Positions 1 to 4,888 of a stretch of 6,147 bases of DNA are shown piece after piece. The stretch lies in NCBI GenBank assembly GCA_001787455.1, contig MFXA01000021.1:3515-9661 (forward strand). The letters are read 5' to 3'. Under the pieces are notes generated by a model that saw nothing but the letters and a program-made list of their open reading frames with translations, was not told the origin of the DNA and ran no database searches. Numbering within the stretch: position 1 is the stretch's first letter; every line of letters begins with the position of its first letter. This stretch comes from Candidatus Peregrinibacteria bacterium RIFCSPLOWO2_01_FULL_39_12 (lineage in GTDB: Bacteria > Patescibacteriota > Gracilibacteria > UBA1369 > LOWO2-01-FULL-3). A program made the position numbers and the translations under genes.

Positions 1-270
1 CGGACCTATAAACGGCTGGGTCTCATCAACGGAACCTGTTCCGAACGTGGAATATCTGTTAAATCCAATCCCCGCATAGCCGGTTAAATTGTGCATATGT
101 CTTGTATGAAAAACATCACGCACAAGTCCGATATCTTTTCTTGCGTGAAATTTGCCGTCAAAAGTTGCAATCCCCGCGGCATCCTGCCCGCGATGTTGCA
201 ATGTTACAAGACCGTCGTATATGTCCTGAGCCACGTAATCGTAACCGTAAATTCCGACAATTCCGCACAT
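1..270 (-). CDS. purF: Amidophosphoribosyltransferase, N-terminal part (cut by window edge)
   Basis: Reverse-strand reading from the ATG at 270-268 gives 90 codons open to base 1; the remainder lies outside the window. The protein starts Met-Cys-Gly-Ile-Val-Gly, so Cys2 would become the N-terminal nucleophile of a class II (Ntn) glutamine amidotransferase after Met removal, with no propeptide. LQHRGQDAAGIAT at residues 24-36 is the PurF form of this region (GlmS has an EYRGYDSAG form), and NRYST at 71-75 followed by the TQPF at 84-87 matches the glutamine-site strand of PurF. The family transfers glutamine amide nitrogen to PRPP, giving 5-phosphoribosylamine, the first committed step of purine synthesis in the cytoplasm. 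It lies 52 bp downstream of folD on the same strand, which fits a shared purine/one-carbon role. There is no Shine-Dalgarno sequence; the bases before ATG are A-rich. The phosphoribosyltransferase domain is not visible here, so its integrity is unknown. Confidence 0.93.
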   Translation of the reverse strand, partial: MCGIVGIYGYDYVAQDIYDGLVTLQHRGQDAAGIATFDGKFHARKDIGLVRDVFHTRHMHNLTGYAGIGFNRYSTFGTGSVDETQPFIGP

Positions 271-294
271 AGTTTTTTCAGGGTTAGGTGTATG

Positions 295-345
295 GATGTC
301 CGCCTTTGGCGGACGTTTTTTACTATAACCCCGCCTGCGGCGGGG
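295..345 (+). repeat. Double-hairpin repeat, copy 1 (folD-purF junction)
   Basis: Hairpin 1 is GTCCGCC-TTT-GGCGGAC (298-314, seven perfect pairs). A 14 nt linker starting with G and six T residues (315-328) leads to hairpin 2, CCCCGCC-TGC-GGCGGGG (329-345, seven perfect pairs). On the plus strand hairpin 1 plus the T-run looks like an intrinsic terminator, but no plus-strand gene precedes it. On the minus strand hairpin 2 lies inside the last codons of folD, and hairpin 1 lies in the purF leader, ending 27 nt before its start codon. The structure shares order, arm sequences and linker length with the copy at 1994-2044. Confidence 0.85.
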
Positions 346-1192
346 TGTTAAGACGTTTTGCCGCTTTAACTGTATTTTCCATTAAACAAGCCACGGTCAT
401 GGGACCGACTCCGCCCGGCACAGGCGTAATATATTTAACTTTTTTGGAAACATTCGGAAAATCCGTATCCCCCACAATTTTTTTGCCTTTAAGGCGATTT
501 ATCCCAATATCAATTACCGTGGCACCATCTTTTACCATATCTGCGGTAATCAAATTCGGTTTACCTACGGCAACGCACAAAATGTCAGCTCTTTTTGTGT
601 GCGAACTTAAATCTTTCGTAAAAACATGGCAAGTTGTAACGGTTGCATTACGGTTTAAAAACATAATGGAAAGCGGCTTTCCCACAATATTGCTGTGTCC
701 GACAATGACAACTTCCTGCCCTTCAATCGGAACTTTATAATATTGAAGAAGCCGAATAACCCCCATCGGAGTGCATGGAACAAGATGCTCAAACTCGTGG
801 CTTATAAACATTTTTCCCAGATTATACGCCGTAAAACCGTCCACATCTTTCTGCGGATTTATAGCTTTAATTACAAGCGGCGCTTTTATGTGCGGCGGCA
901 AGGGAAATTGTACAAGTATGCCATGAATCAATGGATTGCCATTCAGTTCATTTATTTTCTCGATTAATTTTTCCGTTGTTATATTTTCCGGGTAGTCAAA
1001 CTGCTCCCACTCGATACCTGTTAACACGCAGGCTTTTTGCTTTTGAGAGATATAGGAAAGAGAAGCAGGATCGTTCCCCACTAAAATAACCGCAAGTTTC
1101 GGATGGACATGTGAAGATGCAAGCTTGTTTACTTCTTTTTGAATGGAAAGAAGAATTTCCTTGGAGACGCTGAGACCATCCATTATTGCCAT
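323..1192 (-). CDS. folD: Bifunctional methylenetetrahydrofolate dehydrogenase / methenyl-THF cyclohydrolase
   Basis: The 289-residue product is of normal FolD length and intact. SYISQKQKAC (46-55) carries the Tyr47 and Lys51 pair of the catalytic YxxxK motif. GILVQFPLP (91-99), DVDGF (116-120) and PCTPMG (139-144) follow, then the Rossmann loop VVIVGHSNIVGKP (151-163) and the C-terminal signature PVPGGVGPMT (257-266). The enzyme interconverts 5,10-methylene-THF and 10-formyl-THF with NAD(P)+ in the cytosol, feeding purine synthesis and fixing the folate pool used for dTMP. His replaces the Arg often seen in the VGRS loop, which bears on NADP+ versus NAD+ choice. The start could be the ATG at 1192 or the one three codons later at 1183; neither has a Shine-Dalgarno sequence. 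The last residues (TPPQAGL) are encoded by one arm of a GC-rich palindrome at 329-345, so the tail looks derived from a repeat. The gene lies between the kinase and purF on the same strand. Confidence 0.96.
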   Translation of the reverse strand: MAIMDGLSVSKEILLSIQKEVNKLASSHVHPKLAVILVGNDPASLSYISQKQKACVLTGIEWEQFDYPENITTEKLIEKINELNGNPLIHGILVQFPLPPHIKAPLVIKAINPQKDVDGFTAYNLGKMFISHEFEHLVPCTPMGVIRLLQYYKVPIEGQEVVIVGHSNIVGKPLSIMFLNRNATVTTCHVFTKDLSSHTKRADILCVAVGKPNLITADMVKDGATVIDIGINRLKGKKIVGDTDFPNVSKKVKYITPVPGGVGPMTVACLMENTVKAAKRLNTPPQAGL

Positions 1193-1232
1193 CTTTGTGA
1201 TTGGTGTGACCTGCGGCCACGTTATTGCTTAG

Positions 1233-1257
1233 CCTTCGCTTCGCTTCGGCATGAAGG
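1233..1257. repeat. TTCGC-rich palindromic element upstream of folD
   Basis: CCTTC (1233-1237) and GAAGG (1253-1257) form a five-pair stem around a core of repeated CTTCG units, and GCC/GGC can pair in an alternative fold. On the minus strand it reads ATGCCGAAGCGAAGCGAAGG, the general look of short dispersed palindromic intergenic elements seen in several bacterial groups. It lies in the 182 bp kinase-folD gap, where I see no gene. No function can be read from it. Confidence 0.5.
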
Positions 1258-1329
1258 ATGAAAAAATAAAATGCCCTTTTATTCTAAAGGCGATTTCATA
1301 ATATCTGTTGTTCGACAAAACGTCAATCA

Positions 1330-1372
1330 CCCCGCCACAGGCGGGGCTAGTAAAAACGTTCGCGAAGCGAAC
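1330..1372 (-). repeat. Double-hairpin repeat, copy 3 (inverted, after the kinase gene)
   Basis: On the minus strand hairpin 1 is GTTCGC-TTC-GCGAAC (1372-1358, six perfect pairs). The linker GTTTTTACTAG (1357-1347) follows, then hairpin 2, CCCCGCC-TGT-GGCGGGG (1346-1330, seven perfect pairs). Order and linker match copy 1, which reads GTTTTTTACTATAA on the opposite strand. Hairpin 1 has a different arm sequence, but hairpin 2 differs from copy 1 only in one loop base. It begins 2 nt after the kinase stop codon. Confidence 0.8.
1352..1372 (-). terminator. Candidate intrinsic terminator after the thymidylate kinase-like gene
   Basis: Immediately after the TAG stop (1377-1375) the minus strand has the six-pair stem GTTCGC/GCGAAC with a TTC loop, then G and five T residues (1356-1352). 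This has the geometry of a Rho-independent terminator. The stem is short and the T-run modest, and the same structure is hairpin 1 of a repeat family, so it may be only coincidentally terminator-like. If active, folD-purF would need their own promoter. Confidence 0.45.
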
Positions 1373-1374
1373 AC

Positions 1375-1977
1375 CTATTTCCTAAAATTTCCAATGAACC
1401 TCTTGCACAAATCAAAAAGCAAGTTCGACGTATCTTCGGCTTTTTTTTGGACAATAATTTTTTTCCAGCCAAATTTATCCGCGAGCATTTCAAAAATATT
1501 CGCGCATTTTTTTGCAAGTTCGTCATTTTGTTCATGCACATGAACTTTTTCTTTTGCTTTTGTGTGCCGCTCGCCAATAAGCAGAATTGCCAAATCTTCT
1601 TTAAGAAGATGTTTATTCGCATCTTCAAGCCATTTTTGATCGAGCCCTTTTGCAACGCCCCAAGCGATTCCCGTTCCTATATAATCCTCAGCAATAACAA
1701 TATTTCCATCATTAAGAAGTTTTTTTAAAGATGATTCAAATTGATATCTGTTTAGTATAAACCACAATTGCAGTTCGTCTTCGGAAATTTTTTGCACACC
1801 GCTGTTCCTTAGGATTTTATTCAAAAATGGTCCGCTCGGCTCAAGATCGTATACTGGATATTTTAAATAAACAGCTTTGTGTCCGGCATTTTCCAATTTT
1901 TCAACAAGAAGTTTTGCATTGGTTGATTTGCCGATGTTATTTATTCCGTAAATTGTAATGAAAATGCCTTTTTGCAT
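1375..1977 (-). CDS. tmk: Divergent thymidylate kinase-like P-loop nucleotide kinase
   Basis: The 200-residue product has the size of dTMP kinase. A Walker A motif GINNIGKST at 11-19 is followed by a helix and by a PSGPFLNKILR segment (47-57) that resembles the TMK region after the first strand. RYQFESSLKKLL (77-88) and NIVIAEDYIGTGIAWG (92-107) correspond to the substrate-site segments that usually read DRYxxS...AYQG. A charged stretch at 137-152 is where the LID would lie. Family role: ATP-dependent dTMP to dTDP. Two departures stand out: the usual Asp-Gly in the P-loop (GxDGxGK) is Asn-Asn, and the usual Asp-Arg-Tyr is Glu-Asp-Tyr. A related deoxynucleotide kinase is therefore possible. 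Location 39 bp downstream of dut, whose product dUMP feeds dTMP synthesis, supports the TMK reading. There is no Shine-Dalgarno sequence before the ATG at 1977. A hairpin plus T-run follows the TAG stop. Confidence 0.78.
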   Translation of the reverse strand: MQKGIFITIYGINNIGKSTNAKLLVEKLENAGHKAVYLKYPVYDLEPSGPFLNKILRNSGVQKISEDELQLWFILNRYQFESSLKKLLNDGNIVIAEDYIGTGIAWGVAKGLDQKWLEDANKHLLKEDLAILLIGERHTKAKEKVHVHEQNDELAKKCANIFEMLADKFGWKKIIVQKKAEDTSNLLFDLCKRFIGNFRK

Positions 1978-1993
1978 ATTTATAGTTTGTTTG

Positions 1994-2044
1994 GATGTCC
2001 GCCTTTGGCCGACATTTTATTTGATAGTCCCGCCGGAGGTGGGA
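1994..2044 (+). repeat. Double-hairpin repeat, copy 2 (dut-kinase junction)
   Basis: Hairpin 1 is GTCCGCC-TTT-GGCCGAC (1997-2013, one C-C mismatch). A 14 nt linker ATTTTATTTGATAG (2014-2027) follows, then hairpin 2, TCCCGCC-GGA-GGTGGGA (2028-2044, seven pairs including one G-T). The linker length equals that of copy 1, and GGATGTCCGCCTTTGGC is identical in both. Hairpin 2 is inside the dut coding tail, and hairpin 1 lies in the leader of the kinase gene, 19 nt before its start codon. Mismatches suggest an older or more constrained copy. Confidence 0.8.
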
Positions 2045-2478
2045 TTGTATCCCCCCGTACTGCCAAACCCGCCACGGCTGTTTTTGTTGATGTCATCAAC
2101 TTCTTCCCACTCGAATTTATCTATTTTGACAAAAACGCCTTGGGCGATTTTTTCTCCGCGCATAACTTTTGCGGGAACATCTTTAAAATTATATACAAGC
2201 ACTTTAATTTCATCATCCGGACCACAATAATCATGGTCGATAATTCCAAAACCATGCGGAGGAGTCAGCCCTTTTTTCATCGGAGTACTGCTTCGGGAAG
2301 CGACTACAAGCATGTAGCCTTTTGGCACTTCCACTATTAAATTGGAAGGGATAAGCGAAATTTCCTTTGGAGGGATTTCAATATTTTCTCTTGCGATTAT
2401 ATCAAACCCAACCGATCCGTCAGTTTCATAAACTGGCAAAGGGAGAGTTTTATCCAATCTTTTAATCTTTACTTCCAT
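2017..2478 (-). CDS. dut: Deoxyuridine 5'-triphosphate nucleotidohydrolase (trimeric dUTPase)
   Basis: The 153-residue product carries all five motifs of the trimeric dUTPase family: motif 1 GSVGFDIIA (21-29, Asp26), motif 2 SRSSTPMKKGL (61-71), motif 3 GIIDHDYCG (78-86, with catalytic-type Asp81 and uracil-site Tyr84), motif 4 RGEKIAQGVF (107-116) and the P-loop-like motif 5 RGGFGSTG (135-142). It hydrolyses dUTP to dUMP and pyrophosphate, keeping uracil out of DNA and supplying thymidylate synthase. dCTP deaminase, a relative, is less likely because motif 5 and the motif 3 Tyr are dUTPase-like. The 11 residues after motif 5 (GYNPTSGGTIK) are an extra tail encoded largely by the second hairpin of an intergenic repeat. 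The gene is first in the minus-strand nucleotide cluster and diverges from the DUF1385 gene over 59 bp. No Shine-Dalgarno sequence precedes the ATG. Confidence 0.95.
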   Translation of the reverse strand: MEVKIKRLDKTLPLPVYETDGSVGFDIIARENIEIPPKEISLIPSNLIVEVPKGYMLVVASRSSTPMKKGLTPPHGFGIIDHDYCGPDDEIKVLVYNFKDVPAKVMRGEKIAQGVFVKIDKFEWEEVDDINKNSRGGFGSTGGYNPTSGGTIK

Positions 2479-2487
2479 TCAGCTTTA

Positions 2488-2537
2488 TTTAATTGCGAGT
2501 CTAAGATAAATTATAATCAGCTCGCTAACAACACAAA
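2488..2537. promoter_or_regulatory. Divergent promoter region with a symmetric -10 between dut and the DUF1385 gene
   Basis: ATTATAAT at 2510-2517 is its own reverse complement. It gives a perfect TATAAT on the plus strand (2512-2517) toward the DUF1385 gene and a perfect TATAAT on the minus strand (2515-2510) toward dut. Predicted starts lie about 14 nt before the DUF1385 ATG and 24 nt before the dut ATG. No convincing -35 hexamer is seen for either direction. The best plus-strand match is TTTAAT at 2488-2493, three of six bases, 18 bp away. Confidence 0.45.
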
Positions 2538-3554
2538 ATGAAATTTTTCAAGAAAGTGAATTTATTTGTTTTCAACTGGATGACGGCGGATGAAAAGAAA
2601 ATCGATTTTGCCGTTGGAGGACAGGCGGTTATTGAAGGAGTGATGATGCGTTCAATGAACAGTATTGTTATCTCCGTGCGCAAACAAAACGGAAAAATCA
2701 AAGTTAATAAAAAGCGTTATAAAACTCTCATCCAAAAATACCGATGGTTGAATATCCCGATTTTAAGAGGGGTGATAAATCTTTTTGAAATGATGGTAAT
2801 CGGTTCAAGAGCTATAAATTTTTCTGCCAGTGAAGCTGTCGAGGATGATGCGAATGTAGTTGACGAAAAAGAAAGTAGCCCCAAAAAACAAACAAAAGCA
2901 TCAAAAATATTCGAGCTGTTTTTCTTTATATTTTCATTCATTATAGCTATCGGCATCAGTATCGCGCTTTTTAAATTTATCCCGCTTTGGGTAACTACAT
3001 TTCTTGAAGGGAAAAGCACATATATAAAAGAAAACTACATAGTCTTCAATTTAATAGACGGCATCATCAAAATGACAATTTTTTTGTTATATATTTTAAT
3101 CCTTACATTTATTCCAAGTTTTAGAAGAATTTTCGAATATCATGGAGCAGAACATAAATCAATTTTTACTTACGAATCACATAAAGAATTGACTGTAGAA
3201 AACGCAAAAACTTTTACCCGCTTCCATCCGAGATGCGGCACAAGTTTTATACTTATTGTATTTATAATAAGCATACTTGTTTACACTTTTATCCCAAAAC
3301 AACCGGATTTTATTGAAAATTTTGCCGTAAGGATTGCTATTCTTCCGCTTATCGCAGGAATATCCTACGAGTATTTAAAAATCAGCGCAAAATATTCACG
3401 CAATATGTTTGTGAAATGCTTGATAGCTCCCGGACTTTGGTTTCAAAGGCTTACAACAAAAGAACCTGACGAACATCAGCTTGCTGTTGGACTTTGTTCG
3501 CTTAAGGAAGCTCTTGTTTTAGAAGAAGCTTTGACCGCAGAAAAAACTTTATAA
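2538..3554 (+). CDS. DUF1385 (YqhQ-type) multi-pass membrane protein
   Basis: The 338-residue product matches the DUF1385/YqhQ family by its conserved blocks: VGGQAVIEGVMMR (26-38), YHGAEHKSIFTYE (201-213), RFHPRCGTSF (218-227) and a C-terminal EPDEHQLAVGL block (309-319). Hydrophobic segments at about 124-147, 168-193, 227-244 and 263-280 suggest about four membrane spans. A charged linker at about 99-122 separates the N-terminal part from the first span. The His, Glu and Cys of the second and third blocks are invariant-looking and could bind a metal, which is inference. The molecular function of this family is not known to me. The N-terminal part before the VGGQAVIEGV block is some 25 residues, longer than I expect; an alternative start is Met15 (base 2580). 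Neither start has a Shine-Dalgarno sequence, but a TATAAT lies 21 bp upstream of the first. The gene ends 11 bp from the oppositely oriented rplA, with no obvious terminator between. Confidence 0.88.
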   Translation: MKFFKKVNLFVFNWMTADEKKIDFAVGGQAVIEGVMMRSMNSIVISVRKQNGKIKVNKKRYKTLIQKYRWLNIPILRGVINLFEMMVIGSRAINFSASEAVEDDANVVDEKESSPKKQTKASKIFELFFFIFSFIIAIGISIALFKFIPLWVTTFLEGKSTYIKENYIVFNLIDGIIKMTIFLLYILILTFIPSFRRIFEYHGAEHKSIFTYESHKELTVENAKTFTRFHPRCGTSFILIVFIISILVYTFIPKQPDFIENFAVRIAILPLIAGISYEYLKISAKYSRNMFVKCLIAPGLWFQRLTTKEPDEHQLAVGLCSLKEALVLEEALTAEKTL

Positions 3555-3565
3555 TCTCGCCCGCT

Positions 3566-4267
3566 TTACTTAACCAGTGCGACAGCAGCATTAACTTCAA
3601 GCGGAATTCCCGGCCCCATAGTTGTACAAACAGACATACTGTTTATGTAATTACCTTTTGATCCGCTTGGCTTTGCATCCATTACAGCCTTAATAAGAGC
3701 TTTAAGATTATCCTTCAGTTTTGCTTCATCAAAAGATGCCTTGCCAAAAATATTGTGTAAATTACTGTCCTTATCGATACGTATTTCAACTTTTCCTTTT
3801 TTAAGTTCACCGATTACTTTCACAAAATCCGGAGATACCGTGCCAGCTTTTGGATTAGGCATAAGCCTTTTTTGCCCAAGGATTTTTGCAATTTTGCTTA
3901 ACGCTTTCATTTGATCCGGAGTTGCAATTGCAACATCAAAATCCAACCATCCCTTTTCAATTTTTGCGATTAAATCATCTGTTCCGGCTTCTACGGCTCC
4001 CGCCGATTTTGCAGTCTTAATATTCCCTTCGTCCACAAATGCAACAACGCGAGTGTCCTTGCCCGTTCCATGTGGGAGGGCGGCACTTGTACGAACATTT
4101 TGGTCGGCTTGCTTTGGATCGACTCCAAGATTGAAATGTATTTCACAACTTGCGTCGAATTTTGTTACAGCTGTCTTTTTTAAAAGAGCTACAGCTTCAT
4201 CTACTGTGTGTAATTTTTTCTCGACCAGCTTTTTAGCTGCAAGATACTTTTTGCCATGTTTTGCCAT
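3566..4267 (-). CDS. rplA: 50S ribosomal protein L1 (uL1)
   Basis: From the ATG at 4267 the protein has 233 residues, the usual L1 length, beginning MAKHGKKY as in most bacterial L1 proteins. A longer reading from a GTG at 4321 would run back through the intergenic RNA element and adds a segment unlike L1, so I reject it. Conserved blocks are LPHGTGK (64-70), LMPNPKAGTV (125-134), IDKDSNLHNIFGKASF (144-159) and TMGPG (206-210). L1 binds helices 76-78 of 23S rRNA at the L1 stalk, helps move tRNA out of the E site, and in many bacteria represses its own operon by binding a mimic of the rRNA site on its mRNA. The gene follows rplK by 66 bp, and a matching L1-site candidate lies in that gap. The stop is TAA. 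No Shine-Dalgarno sequence is visible. Confidence 0.97.
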   Translation of the reverse strand: MAKHGKKYLAAKKLVEKKLHTVDEAVALLKKTAVTKFDASCEIHFNLGVDPKQADQNVRTSAALPHGTGKDTRVVAFVDEGNIKTAKSAGAVEAGTDDLIAKIEKGWLDFDVAIATPDQMKALSKIAKILGQKRLMPNPKAGTVSPDFVKVIGELKKGKVEIRIDKDSNLHNIFGKASFDEAKLKDNLKALIKAVMDAKPSGSKGNYINSMSVCTTMGPGIPLEVNAAVALVK

Positions 4268-4282
4268 ATTTGGATTGGTTAA

Positions 4283-4321
4283 GTGGTGATAACGCCACGC
4301 CTTTTCAAGCAAAGCTCCCAC
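4283..4321 (-). promoter_or_regulatory. Candidate L1-binding autoregulatory RNA element in the rplK-rplA gap
   Basis: Read on the minus strand this 39-base stretch folds as an outer stem GTGG (4321-4318) with CCAC (4286-4283). Inside it is a nine-position helix with one T-T mismatch, GCTTTGCTT with AGGCGTGGC, capped by a GAAA tetraloop. Between the two helices is an asymmetric internal loop, GA on one side and GTTATCA on the other. The two helices with a purine-rich asymmetric loop are the general form of the L1 site on 23S rRNA and on L1-regulated mRNAs. From memory, a GTGGGAG...GTTA...CCAC pattern recurs between rplK and rplA in other bacteria. Binding of free L1 here would repress rplA, 15 nt downstream. 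The fold is seen by eye; function is inferred. Confidence 0.6.
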
Positions 4322-4333
4322 GAAATATAAGAA

Positions 4334-4759
4334 TTAATCAACAACTTTTACTCCCATGCTTCTTGCGGTTCCTCCGATGATTTTAATAGCCGCATCTACA
4401 TCATTCGCATTTAAATCCGCCATTTTTATTTCTGCAATTTCTTTCAATTGAGCTTTTGTGATTGTTCCAACAATATCTTTATGCGGAACTGCTGAACCTT
4501 TTTCGAGTTTGACAGCTTTTTTTATCAACACCGCCGCAGGAGGACTTTTTAGAATGAATGTAAAACTTCTGTCGTCGAATACGGTAATTTCTGCAGGAAT
4601 AATAGTATCACCCAATTCTTTTGTTCTATTGTTAAATTGCGTGCAGAACTCCTGAATATTCACTCCTTGAGGACCTAACGCAGTGCCAACAGGAGGAGCG
4701 GGATTCGCTTTACCTGCCGGTATCTGTAATTTTATTACTGTAACAACTTCTTTGGCCAT
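4334..4759 (-). CDS. rplK: 50S ribosomal protein L11 (uL11)
   Basis: The 141-residue product is standard for L11 along its whole length. The N-terminal domain has the proline-rich PAGKANPAPPVG (14-25) followed by ALGPQGVNI (27-35). The linker region has FTFILKSPPA (66-75), and the C-terminal RNA-binding domain ends with GTARSMGV (130-137). L11 binds the GTPase-associated centre of 23S rRNA and takes part in factor binding and the stringent response. The start ATG at 4759 is the family start. It is preceded by a run of A residues and a TATACT box but no Shine-Dalgarno sequence. rplA follows on the same strand. The gene normally upstream, nusG, is not there: an unrecognised secreted-protein gene is, with secE on the opposite strand beyond it. 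Confidence 0.97.
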   Translation of the reverse strand: MAKEVVTVIKLQIPAGKANPAPPVGTALGPQGVNIQEFCTQFNNRTKELGDTIIPAEITVFDDRSFTFILKSPPAAVLIKKAVKLEKGSAVPHKDIVGTITKAQLKEIAEIKMADLNANDVDAAIKIIGGTARSMGVKVVD

Positions 4760-4772
4760 TTTTTTGATTGTT

Positions 4773-4778
4773 AGTATA
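4773..4778 (-). promoter_or_regulatory. Candidate -10 box of rplK
   Basis: The minus strand reads TATACT (five of six to TATAAT), 13 nt before the rplK start codon, which would give a leader of only about 6-7 nt. No -35 hexamer is visible at the right distance; the repeat arm GGCGGAC occupies much of the spacer. Weak evidence on its own. Confidence 0.3.
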
Positions 4779-4852
4779 AGGTGTCCGCCTTACGACCGCA
4801 TCATGGTCGAGCAGGTTCGAACTTTTTTGAGCAGCCCGTCAAAGCCGGGTGC
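4779..4852. repeat. Degenerate relative of the double-hairpin repeat, upstream of rplK
   Basis: TGTCCGCCTT (4782-4791) repeats the left arm of copies 1 and 2, but the matching right arm is missing. A five-pair hairpin CGACC/GGTCG (4793-4809) follows. Next come the palindrome GTTCGAAC and a six-T run (4815-4828), then a hairpin with stem GCA+CCCG against CGGG+TGC and one bulged G (4831-4852). The series of hairpin, T-run and GC hairpin resembles the other copies, but the sequence match beyond the first ten bases is loose. The 129 bp between rplK and the unknown gene holds this and no gene that I can see. Confidence 0.45.
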
Positions 4853-4888
4853 CGTAACAGCGCTATTTTATTTATTTTTAAGCAAAAG

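Noticed and set aside
298..321. Intrinsic terminator on the plus strand (hairpin plus six T)
   Set aside because: No plus-strand gene lies upstream of it in the window. The structure is better explained as hairpin 1 and linker of the repeat.
288..740. Plus-strand open frame of 150 codons antisense to folD
   Set aside because: It is a shadow of folD: no family likeness, and folD on the other strand has every expected motif. The other shorter frames opposite folD, rplA, rplK and the unknown gene are rejected for the same reason.
295..2044. CRISPR array
   Set aside because: The repeated units are palindromic, separated by whole genes, differ in orientation and have no regular spacers. No cas gene is present.
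4268..4321. Extended N-terminus of L1 from a GTG start at 4321
   Set aside because: L1 proteins begin MAKHGKKY or similar, which is the ATG at 4267. The extra 18 codons cover the structured RNA element and do not resemble L1.
4811..4827. GGTTCGAAC resembling a tRNA T-loop upstream of rplK (a tRNA gene is common near secE-nusG)
   Set aside because: The bases on the two sides (GCAGG and TTTTT) cannot form a T-stem on either strand, and no acceptor, D or anticodon arm is found around it.
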